Below, piece by piece: positions 53,916 through 61,272 of a DNA stretch of 64,000 nucleotides (its first letter is position 1; the number at the start of each line of letters is the position of its first letter). The notes under the pieces are model-generated. The model saw nothing but the letters and a program-made list of their open reading frames with translations. It ran no database searches and was not told the origin of the DNA. A program made the position numbers and the translations under genes. This DNA is from Archangium sp. GTDB taxonomy: Bacteria; Myxococcota; Myxococcia; Myxococcales; Myxococcaceae. The stretch lies in contig JAUYRZ010000083.1 in the NCBI GenBank assembly GCA_030695565.1, forward strand, positions 1 through 64,000. Direction: 5' to 3'.

Positions 53916-55022
53916 TCAGGCGAGGGAGATCTCGAAGCCCGTCCTCCCGCTCTGCCACTCGGTGCGCCCCACCTTCGCGGGAGTCACCCCGAACAAGGTG
54001 AACCCCAGCTTCTGCACCCGGAAGCCCTTCAGGGCAGGGGCGAGGGGATCGTTCTCGTCGAGCTCGAACGTGAAGAAGTGAAACGCCTGCGGCTGCAACC
54101 GCGCGTATGCGTGCTCGAGCAGGGCGCGGAACGTCTCCGGTGACTGCCCCTTCACGAACACGTTGGTCAGGTACGCGTAGCGGAACTCACCACCGGGCTC
54201 GGGCAGCTTCGGCCACCGCGCGATCGACGCCGCCAGGTTGAACCCCCGTTTCACCCACTTCATCGAGCCCTCGTACGCGTGCACGCGGTAGCGCTTCACG
54301 GGTGAGGGGTTCCAGAGGGTGGTGACGCCGATCACCCCAGACGCGTCCTCAGCGAGCAGCGTGTTCTCCAGCGTGAACCCCGGCCACCGCGCGAGGCGAT
54401 GTTCGAACTCGCCTTGATCGAAGCGGTAGCCGAACGCGCGCTGCCGATGTTCGGTCGCGAGCAACTCGACGATGCGTGGAACATCAGCCGTCGTCGCTGA
54501 GCGCACCTTCATTGAAGACGAAGGACTGCGCCGTCGCGTGAGCTGCACCGACACCGCATCGAACGCGTGGAGCCGCTGGTAGTACGGCTGATTCACCCGC
54601 TTCGCCTTGCGCTTCGTCAGCGCGTTCATCGCCGCGCGATTCGAGGTGAGGATCGCCGTGTAATACGCCGTGCAGGCGGTGCGTTCGCAGAGCACGTCGA
54701 AGAAGTCGCCGAAGAACTTCGCGAAAGTGCGCCCGCGATCGAAGCGAATGCGCAGGTCGCCCAGGTACCCGACGCGTGCCGGAGCACCATCGAGCCAGCC
54801 CTCGCGAATGAGCGCGGTGGCCATGCCGACGAGCCCACCTTCGCCGTCATCACCGACGTAGGTGAAAGGCTCCACCCGCTGCATGGCGTAGAGCGAGAAG
54901 AAGTCCGGCTCGCGCTGGGTGGAGAGCACCAGCTCGCCGCGCATGGGCACCGCGCTGAACAGGTCGAGGCAACCCTGGTTGTCAGCCGGCGTGGTCAGGC
55001 GGGGAATCACTTCGGAAGTCAC
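53916..55022 (-). CDS. GNAT-like acetyltransferase, two-domain
   Basis: 368 aa, twice the size of a single GNAT. The N-terminal half has 'GMATALIREGWLDGAPARVGYLGDLRI' (the core strand before the CoA loop) and the C-terminal half begins 'MKVRSATTADVPRIVELLATEH', a standard GNAT opening, with 'FRYAYLTNVFVKGQSPETFRALLEHAYARL' as motif A. One half may be inactive. Substrate unknown. It is divergent from the next gene with a very small gap. Confidence 0.8.
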   Translation of the reverse strand: MTSEVIPRLTTPADNQGCLDLFSAVPMRGELVLSTQREPDFFSLYAMQRVEPFTYVGDDGEGGLVGMATALIREGWLDGAPARVGYLGDLRIRFDRGRTFAKFFGDFFDVLCERTACTAYYTAILTSNRAAMNALTKRKAKRVNQPYYQRLHAFDAVSVQLTRRRSPSSSMKVRSATTADVPRIVELLATEHRQRAFGYRFDQGEFEHRLARWPGFTLENTLLAEDASGVIGVTTLWNPSPVKRYRVHAYEGSMKWVKRGFNLAASIARWPKLPEPGGEFRYAYLTNVFVKGQSPETFRALLEHAYARLQPQAFHFFTFELDENDPLAPALKGFRVQKLGFTLFGVTPAKVGRTEWQSGRTGFEISLA

Positions 55023-55063
55023 GAGGCCGACTGTATCGAGTGCTTTCCGTTTATGTTCACCGC

Positions 55064-55831
55064 GTGACGTCTCGCGGGAACGCCCACCGCACCATCTCCA
55101 GCAAGCTGCTCCGCATGCGTGGCTTCTTCCGGCCCAGCCGCGGGCTGCAAGCGCGCGTGCGCCGGGTCACTTCACTGACGAAGTCCGAGCTCGACTCCAT
55201 GTGGACGCTCTTCGAGAGCGCCTACGCCGGAGCCCGCCGCGACGCCTTCGAGCGCGACCTCTCCGAGAAGCACCACGTCATCGTGCTGAAGGACGTGGAC
55301 CACCGGCTTCAAGGCTTTTCGACGCTGCTGCGCCTCGAGGTCGAAGGTGCGTGCGTCGTCTTCTCAGGCGACACCATCGTGGCGCCGGGCTTCTGGGGGC
55401 AGACCGCGCTCCAGCGAGCGTTCATCTGGTACCTGATGACCCAGCGTCACGCGCAGCCCGGGCGTCCGGTGTACTGGTTCCTGATCACCAAGGGCTACCG
55501 CACCTACCTGCTCATCTCGCGCTACTTCCCCAACCACTGGCCGCGGCACGACGCGCCGTTGCCGGTCAAGGAGTCGGCGCTGCTCGACACCTTGTGCACC
55601 GCGAAGTTCGGCACCACCTGGGACGCGGCGGCGGGGTTGTTGCGGTACGCGGGCAACGACGCCGTGCGCTTGACCGCCTCGCTGGCCGACGTGCCGAAGC
55701 GGCTCGAGTCGGATCCCGACGTGAAGTTCTTCCTGCAGACGAACCCGCGCTGGGCCGAAGGTGACGAGCTGTGCTGCCTCGCGCGCGCCGATGACGAGTT
55801 CGTGGAGAAGACCACCCGCATCTTTCTGTAG
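55064..55831 (+). CDS. Hypothetical GNAT-like protein upstream of a GH3 enzyme
   Basis: 255 aa from a GTG at 55064. A GTG at 55040 or an ATG at 55115 are also possible; the last leaves more room for the divergent promoter. 'TLFESAYAGARRDAFERDLSEKHHVIVLKD' and 'LRLEVEGACVVFSGDTIVAPGFWGQTALQRAFIW' have the strand-loop-helix rhythm of GNAT motif A, but the CoA loop is not canonical. Similar proteins are annotated only as hypothetical. It ends 9 nt before the GH3 gene, so the two are probably co-transcribed. Confidence 0.7.
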   Translation: MTSRGNAHRTISSKLLRMRGFFRPSRGLQARVRRVTSLTKSELDSMWTLFESAYAGARRDAFERDLSEKHHVIVLKDVDHRLQGFSTLLRLEVEGACVVFSGDTIVAPGFWGQTALQRAFIWYLMTQRHAQPGRPVYWFLITKGYRTYLLISRYFPNHWPRHDAPLPVKESALLDTLCTAKFGTTWDAAAGLLRYAGNDAVRLTASLADVPKRLESDPDVKFFLQTNPRWAEGDELCCLARADDEFVEKTTRIFL

Positions 55832-55840
55832 AGGAGCCGA

Positions 55841-57382
55841 GTGAAGGTCACCGCTCTCAACCTCGCCTGGGCGCTGACCCGACGTGCTTCCGTCGCGCGT
55901 TTCCACGCGGCCCTGGCCGATCCGCAGCGGGCCCAGGAGCGCTGGCTCAGAGACTTCCTGCGCGACAACGCAGGCACCGCGTACGGACGGGCCCACGGGT
56001 ACGCCCGCATCACCTCGGTGCAGCAGTACCGCGAGCGCGTGCCGGTGGCGTCGTACGAGACCCTGGCGCCCTGGGTGGAGCGCATCGAAGGGGGTGAACG
56101 CGAGGTGCTCACCCGCGAGCCGGTGTTGATGCTCGAGCGCACGTCCGGGAGCGTCGCCGGGCCCAAACACATTCCGTACACCCGCGGGCTGTTGAGTGAC
56201 TTCGGCGCCGCCACCGGCCCCTGGCTCGACGATCTTTCGCTCTCGTTCCCCCGGCTCTTCACCTCGCGGCAGTACTGGAGCCTCTCGCCCGCCTCGCGTG
56301 ATCCCGAAGTGACGCGAGGTGGCCTTCGCATCGGTCTGGAGGACGACACCGAGTACTTCGACCCCGCCACCCGTTTCGCGATGAAGCGGCTGTTCGCGGT
56401 GGATGGTGCGGTAGGGCGGCTGCGGGAAGTCGAGGTCTGGCGGCAACGCACGCTGGAACAACTGATCGCCGCCGAAGATCTCGGCTTCATCTCGGTGTGG
56501 AATCCGTCGTTCTTCACGCTGCTGATGCAGGACCTGGTCACGCGCTGGGCGAGCTACGCGTACCCGCTCCCGAAGAAGCGCCGCACCGAGATCGAGGATC
56601 GATTGGAGAAGGCAGGCGCCTTCGTCGGCGAAGCGATCTGGCCGAAGCTGCAGCTCATCAGTTGTTGGACCGACGCATGGGCGGCGCAGGCGCTGCCGGG
56701 CTTGCGGCACTTCTTCCCGAAGACTCCGATTCAAGGGAAGGGGCTGCTCGCGACTGAAGGCGTCGTCTCGTTTCCGCTCTGGGGCGTGGAGGCCCCGGTC
56801 GCCGCGGTCACCAGCCACTTCCTCGAGTTCAAGTCACTCGATGACGGCGGGGTGTTCGGCGTGCACGAGCTGCGGAAGGGCGCGGCGTACTCACCGCTGC
56901 TCACCACGCGTGGTGGGTTCGCCCGGTATCGTTTGCCGGATCAGGTTCGCTGCGTGGGCTTTCATGAACGCGCGCCGTTGCTGCGCTTCGAGGGACGCCT
57001 CGATCGCGGGAGTGATCTTCGTGGGGAGAAATTGAACGCCACGCTCGCTGAAGGCGCGGTGCACGACGCGTTGAAGGAACACCCGGCTCGCTTCGCGCTG
57101 CTTGCTCCAGAGCTCACTGAGGTGCCGCGGTACGTGGTGTACGTCGAAGGCGCGGGCGAACCGGAGCGGCTTGCGGCCGATCTCGAGCAGCGGCTGGGGG
57201 AAGGCATGCACTACCGCTACGCGCGTGAGCTGGGTCAGCTGGGGCCTGTCGTCGCGCAGGTGGTCGCGAACGGTGAGGCTCGGGTTCTCGAGGAGCTCAC
57301 TCGCCGCGGGCAACGCATGGGTGACATCAAGCCCACCGGCTTCGATCCGCGGCCCATCTGGGGCGACGTCTTTCGGAAGTGA
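55841..57382 (+). CDS. GH3-family acyl-acid amide synthetase
   Basis: 513 aa, GTG start with 'AGAGGAG' upstream. The family layout is clear: 'NAGTAYGRAHGYARITSVQQYRERVP' near 45, the ATP loop 'LERTSGSVAGPKHIPYT' near 103, 'FISVWNPSFFTLLMQDL' near 218, 'IQGKGLLATEGVVSFPL' near 300 and 'FARYRLPDQV' near 363 ahead of the C-terminal lid. GH3 enzymes adenylate a carboxylic acid and join it to an amine (plant hormone conjugation); bacterial members make amides in unknown pathways. Cytoplasmic. Followed by an alpha/beta hydrolase. Confidence 0.9.
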   Translation: MKVTALNLAWALTRRASVARFHAALADPQRAQERWLRDFLRDNAGTAYGRAHGYARITSVQQYRERVPVASYETLAPWVERIEGGEREVLTREPVLMLERTSGSVAGPKHIPYTRGLLSDFGAATGPWLDDLSLSFPRLFTSRQYWSLSPASRDPEVTRGGLRIGLEDDTEYFDPATRFAMKRLFAVDGAVGRLREVEVWRQRTLEQLIAAEDLGFISVWNPSFFTLLMQDLVTRWASYAYPLPKKRRTEIEDRLEKAGAFVGEAIWPKLQLISCWTDAWAAQALPGLRHFFPKTPIQGKGLLATEGVVSFPLWGVEAPVAAVTSHFLEFKSLDDGGVFGVHELRKGAAYSPLLTTRGGFARYRLPDQVRCVGFHERAPLLRFEGRLDRGSDLRGEKLNATLAEGAVHDALKEHPARFALLAPELTEVPRYVVYVEGAGEPERLAADLEQRLGEGMHYRYARELGQLGPVVAQVVANGEARVLEELTRRGQRMGDIKPTGFDPRPIWGDVFRK

Positions 57383-57398
57383 GCCCTCGTACGGCAAT

Positions 57399-57428
57399 TG
57401 GCATCTCGACTGCGCTCGATGCGAACGG
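57399..57428. repeat. CGACTGCGCTC-family repeat, copy 4
   Basis: 'GGCATCTCGACTGCGCTCGA' followed by 'TGCGAACGG' differs from the first unit at 46625 by one base over ~30 nt. It lies between the GH3 and hydrolase genes, immediately after a stop codon. Confidence 0.75.
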
Positions 57429-57436
57429 CATGGTGA

Positions 57437-58303
57437 ATGACGATGGAACTGCTCACCATGCGCGCTCCCGACGGCGCGACCTCCGAAGCGAGGCTCTTCG
57501 AGACGAAACGACCGGGCCCCGGCTTGTTGGTGTTGCCCGCGATGGGCGTCAACGCGCGCGCGTATGACCGGCTCGCCGAAAGGCTGCTCGAGGCCGGAGT
57601 GACCACGATGGTGGTCGAGCTTCGGGGCGGTGACACCTCTTCGATTCGCGCGAGGAAGGGCGTCGACTACGGCTACGCCGAGCTGCTCGAAGACATGACG
57701 CAGCACCTCGAGCTGTTGCGCACGCACGTGACGGGTCCGGTCAGTCTGCTCGGCCACTCGCTGGGCGGTCAGCTGGCGACGGTGGGCCTCGCGCGTTGGT
57801 TCGTGCCCGGCGCGAAGTTGATCGTGATCGCCTCGGGCACCGTGCACCACCGCGCGTGGAGCGGCCTTCGTCAGCTCGGCGTCTTCGCGGGCACGCAGCT
57901 CGCTCAGGTGGTCGCGCGCGGTCTGGGCTTCTACCCGGGGCATCGGCTGGGCTTCGGCGGGCTGCAGGGCAAGAGCTTGATCATCGACTGGTCGAACGCT
58001 TCGCGGACCGGCGCGTTCACCAGCCAGCGCGACGGCGTGCTCGAACATCGGCTGCACGAGCTGGCGCCCGAGGTGCTCGCGATTCACGTGCAGGGCGACA
58101 CCATGGCGCCGCGCGCGACCACCGAGGCGCTGCTGCGCAAGGTGAAGCACGCCAGGGTGCAGTGGTTGAACGTGATGCCTCCGGCGCAACCGAAGAAGAT
58201 GAACCCGCACTTTCGCTGGCTGAAGGATCCTGCCCCCGCGGCCATTGCCATCGCACACTTCCTTCTCGCACCGCCTCTCTCTCCCCGAGGGGGAGAGGGC
58301 TGA
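57437..58303 (+). CDS. Alpha/beta hydrolase (lysophospholipase-like)
   Basis: 288 aa. The nucleophile elbow is 'LLGHSLGGQLA' near residue 98; 'PGLLVLPAMGVNARAYDRLAERLLEAG' is the oxyanion and first-strand region. An acid residue candidate is in 'HVQGDTMAP' near 217 and the His is probably in 'MNPHFRWLK' near 255. This resembles myxobacterial 'alpha/beta fold hydrolase' proteins of the COG4757 type. The last ten residues (LSPRGGEG) are encoded by a palindromic repeat that also gives the stop codon. ATG 57443 is an equal start choice. Confidence 0.85.
   Translation: MTMELLTMRAPDGATSEARLFETKRPGPGLLVLPAMGVNARAYDRLAERLLEAGVTTMVVELRGGDTSSIRARKGVDYGYAELLEDMTQHLELLRTHVTGPVSLLGHSLGGQLATVGLARWFVPGAKLIVIASGTVHHRAWSGLRQLGVFAGTQLAQVVARGLGFYPGHRLGFGGLQGKSLIIDWSNASRTGAFTSQRDGVLEHRLHELAPEVLAIHVQGDTMAPRATTEALLRKVKHARVQWLNVMPPAQPKKMNPHFRWLKDPAPAAIAIAHFLLAPPLSPRGGEG
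58279..58297. repeat. GGGAGAGGG-family palindrome, copy 5 (overlaps the hydrolase 3' end)
   Basis: CTCTCCCC-GAG-GGGGAGAG, an 8-bp perfect stem, followed by 'GGCTGA' that contains the hydrolase stop codon. It is in the opposite sense to copies 2 and 3 relative to the gene it closes. Confidence 0.8.
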
Positions 58304-58310
58304 GGCTCAC

Positions 58311-58763
58311 ATGATCCGCCCCACCACCGAAGACGATCTCCCCGCGATCTACGTGCACCAACGAGATCCTGAAGCGTGCCGCATGGCGGCCTTCACCCCG
58401 CGCGAGCTGCCCGCCTTCCTCGAACACTGGCGAACGAAGATCCTCGCGGTACCCACCGTGAAGGCCTGCACCATCGTCTCGAACGGCCGCGTCGCGGGCT
58501 ACGTGTCGAGCTGGAATCACTCCGAGACTGAACGGAACGTCGCCTACTGGATCGGCCGGGAATTCTGGGGGCGGGGCCTGGCGAGCGCGTCGTTGGCCCA
58601 GTTCCTCAGGCTCGTGGATCTTCATCGGCCATTGCAGGCCTGCGTGGCCACCAGCAACGTGGGTTCAGCACGGGTGCTGGAGAAGTGCGGCTTCGAGCTG
58701 GTGAAGGACTCTTTGGTGACGGGTGAAGATGGCGTGGCTGAGGTTCGCTATCTGCTTCGGTAG
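58311..58763 (+). CDS. GNAT-family acetyltransferase (RimJ-like)
   Basis: 150 aa from the ATG at 58311. 'MIRPTTEDDLPAIYVHQRDPE' and 'YWIGREFWGRGLASASLAQFL' (motif A) with 'VATSNVGSARVLEKCGFE' (motif B) match the RimJ/RimL and aminoglycoside-type GNAT subgroup. Substrate not known. It follows the hydrolase by 7 nt. Confidence 0.9.
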   Translation: MIRPTTEDDLPAIYVHQRDPEACRMAAFTPRELPAFLEHWRTKILAVPTVKACTIVSNGRVAGYVSSWNHSETERNVAYWIGREFWGRGLASASLAQFLRLVDLHRPLQACVATSNVGSARVLEKCGFELVKDSLVTGEDGVAEVRYLLR

Positions 58764-58767
58764 TCCG

Positions 58768-59448
58768 TCACTTCTTGTCGGGCGGGTGGCCCAGCGAGGC
58801 GGCCAACAGTCCGGAGAGGAAGCACAAGACGCCCACCAGCAGACCGACGCCATCGGCCTGAAGATCCAGTATCCCGACCGCTGCGATGAAGAGCGCTGCG
58901 CCCCCGCTCCCGCCCAGGACGAGTGTCGTCCCGAGCCCGATTGCCTTCGCGCCCTCCGGCAGGTCGACCGTTCGTTCCGTCTCGAGAAAGCCGATGGTGG
59001 TGAAGCGCTCTGAGATCACCTCCGCCAGCGCGAGCGCTTCGGTGAGCAGCGCCTGATTCACCCCGCTCGCGCTCGGAACGTGCAGCCGGGATCCGTTGAA
59101 CGCCGCGTCGGGATGACGCTGGAAGAACTCGATGATCGCGCGACGCACCGGCTTCTCCGTGAGCAGCTTCTGCAGCGTGGGGGCGTACCCCGCCAGCGCG
59201 GTGACCTGCATCTGCTCGTCGAAGTCGGCGTCGCCCGTCTCCACCGCGTCGGGGTGGTTGAGGTCGCCCGGGCGCATCACCACCTGCGCGATGGGCAGCG
59301 CCGCGGCCAACTCCACCACGCAGCCCGAGAAGGGCGGTTCGCCCTGCAGGGTGACGGTCATCCCGCGTGCGAGGCCGCTCACCCCGTCACCGAGTTCCTG
59401 CACCCCGGACAATTCGAGGCGGCGGGCGAGGTCGGTGCGCGTGTTCAT
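58768..59448 (-). CDS. Hypothetical protein with two C-terminal membrane segments
   Basis: 226 aa. A soluble domain of ~165 residues ('ALPIAQVVMRPGDLNHPDAV', 'LTEKPVRRAIIEFFQRHPDAAF') precedes two hydrophobic segments near 170-190 and 195-217. No known family. It overlaps the preceding gene of the operon by 4 nt and is the last of a four-gene minus-strand run. Confidence 0.65.
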   Translation of the reverse strand: MNTRTDLARRLELSGVQELGDGVSGLARGMTVTLQGEPPFSGCVVELAAALPIAQVVMRPGDLNHPDAVETGDADFDEQMQVTALAGYAPTLQKLLTEKPVRRAIIEFFQRHPDAAFNGSRLHVPSASGVNQALLTEALALAEVISERFTTIGFLETERTVDLPEGAKAIGLGTTLVLGGSGGAALFIAAVGILDLQADGVGLLVGVLCFLSGLLAASLGHPPDKK

Positions 59449-60137
59449 TTGCCGAAGAGAAACCGCAGCTCGTCCATCTGGCTGTCGATCAGGTCGGGCA
59501 CCGAACGCGCCACGCTGTCGAGCCGGATCAACGCGTTCACGTTCGCGTCTTTCGGGGCCGCCGCGCGCAGCCTCGCCGCGAACGCCCGGTTCACCACCGA
59601 GGTCGCTTCGTAGTTCGAAGACAACCCGGCGAGCGACCAGTCGGGTGTGCCGCCGTCTTGCGCCACCAGGTACTGCCCCAGCAGGTACATCGAGGTCGCC
59701 CGCGTGATGGTCTCGAGCTCGGTTTGAAACGGCAGGTGAAAGCGCACCATCGGCCGCAGCTTGCTCAACACCGGGCAGCCGCTCGTCACCATGTACACAC
59801 CGAGCAGCGAACTCAGCGCTTCCTGCACCGAGACGTCGACCTGCTCATAGACCCGCTCGGGGACGGTGACGCGGGCGGAGACGCGCTCGTAGGAAAAGAT
59901 GTCGGCGAACTGCGCGACGACGTCAGTCAGGCCCAGCGCGGCGGGGCAGTGGGGTGAGTCTTCTTCACGCAGCGGGCAGTTGGGGCACTTCTGGAATGAC
60001 AACTTCGCCCACGCGGGTGGAGGTACCGGCGCGGGCGAAGTGTTCTGCAGGGTCTTCGGGTCGAGGGTGATGGTAAAGGTCGAGGTCTTCTCTGCGTGAG
60101 AGAACTCGTAACGAATGATGAAAGAGGGCTCGGACAT
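59445..60137 (-). CDS. Conserved hypothetical protein with CPNCP motif (DUF6901-like)
   Basis: 230 aa from the ATG at 60137. 'FIIRYEFSHAEKTSTFTITLDP' at the start, then 'KCPNCPLREEDSPHCPAAL' near residue 50 and a long helical body ('VYEQVDVSVQEALSSLLGVYMV'). The CPxCP...CP arrangement may bind a metal. It resembles the family I know as DUF6901, assigned from memory. It starts 26 nt after the DAC-like gene and overlaps the following gene. Confidence 0.65.
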   Translation of the reverse strand: MSEPSFIIRYEFSHAEKTSTFTITLDPKTLQNTSPAPVPPPAWAKLSFQKCPNCPLREEDSPHCPAALGLTDVVAQFADIFSYERVSARVTVPERVYEQVDVSVQEALSSLLGVYMVTSGCPVLSKLRPMVRFHLPFQTELETITRATSMYLLGQYLVAQDGGTPDWSLAGLSSNYEATSVVNRAFAARLRAAAPKDANVNALIRLDSVARSVPDLIDSQMDELRFLFGK

Positions 60138-60162
60138 CACGGCTTCTTCCTTCCCCGCACGC

Positions 60163-61272
60163 CTACAAGAAGGCTTCCACGCCTTCGAGGACACGAACCC
60201 TATTACCTTTTGAGTACACCATCCTCACCGGGCCGTCGGAGGAGACCACCAATGCGACGGTTGATGGATGAGTGGCGACGAAGCCGATGGCTGACTGGAT
60301 TCTCGTTCCTCCGAGTTCGGAAGGCTTGCAAGGGGTGACCGAGTCATCTGGGCCATCAAGCACGCTGTTGCGGAAGACCAAGTCGGGCGGGTCACCTAAT
60401 AGTCGTCGACCAATTGCGAGCAGGTCCAGCGATGGTCTGACGACTACAGCGCCATCAGAGCGAGTCAGGCGGCCGAGCATCCGGAGGACGTGCGAGAGAC
60501 GTTCCTCCTGCCGAGCGATAAATTCTCTGTCTTGGAGCGGGAACCGTTGCCGGGTTGCGCGATTCACTTGAACCGGGGCACGGGCAAGAAACTCAGCCCG
60601 AGCAACGGGATCGTCAATCAACTCCGCCGGTCGTGAGGCAAATCCCCAAGCCGCGATCTCGCCAACCAAGGGAGTTCCCCAGTCGGCCTTTTCGGTGGGA
60701 TCGAGAATGATTGTCCCTCCGTGCCCGTGCTCTCTTGTCGCGCTTAGAAGCGCGATCAAGCGGTCGGGTGTGACCGCTCCAAGCATCGCCGGAGCCAAGT
60801 ATTCCTGAGGCGTTGGGTAGCCATCGAAGACTGTGATGCCTCGGCCAGCCCTGCTTGCACCAACCAGTAGGCCGCTGGCGCCGACAAAAACGCGTTGCGC
60901 TGTGGTGAAGCTGAACCGAATTCCGAAAGGCTGATCGTAGCCAGGCAGATCGAGGCCAACCAATTCAAGGTTGTTGGCGACTTCGCGGACGACAAGTTGT
61001 CCACCCGTACCCGCAGCAGCGAGTGAGCGCAGTGCAGTGAGGGGCGCCGAGTTGAGCGGAATGCTGAACCCGCTCAACTGCGCGTGTTCTCCGATTAGGA
61101 GCAATGCACACGCGAGAGGCTCGCCCTCGTATTGAGTAGTGCTCAACTCACCCGCGAAGTTGAGCGCAGCGACGAAAGTCGGAAGCGAAGGGAGAGGCTC
61201 ATTTGAGAGCGGTTCAGCGCACGCACTGTGCAGGCGCTGAACATCTTCATCCTCGCTTCGGTACGGCTTCAA
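60163..61272 (-). CDS. DAC (DisA_N-like) nucleotide-sensor domain protein
   Basis: 369 aa from a TTG at 61272; the 514-aa track ORF is mostly the shadow of the peptidase gene. 'REHGHGGTIILDP' near 190 and a C-terminal DAC-like core with 'LTRSDGAVVV' (the DGA motif) and 'LGGTRIQSAIGFVATHP' where active cyclases have GTRHRAA. The RHR signature is replaced by RIQ, so diadenylate cyclase activity is unlikely. This fits the DACN sensor families proposed in nucleotide-signalling conflict systems. GC is visibly lower than the neighbours. The start overlaps the peptidase stop (TTGA), a possible coupled start. Confidence 0.7.
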   Translation of the reverse strand: MKPYRSEDEDVQRLHSACAEPLSNEPLPSLPTFVAALNFAGELSTTQYEGEPLACALLLIGEHAQLSGFSIPLNSAPLTALRSLAAAGTGGQLVVREVANNLELVGLDLPGYDQPFGIRFSFTTAQRVFVGASGLLVGASRAGRGITVFDGYPTPQEYLAPAMLGAVTPDRLIALLSATREHGHGGTIILDPTEKADWGTPLVGEIAAWGFASRPAELIDDPVARAEFLARAPVQVNRATRQRFPLQDREFIARQEERLSHVLRMLGRLTRSDGAVVVRPSLDLLAIGRRLLGDPPDLVFRNSVLDGPDDSVTPCKPSELGGTRIQSAIGFVATHPSTVALVVSSDGPVRMVYSKGNRVRVLEGVEAFL

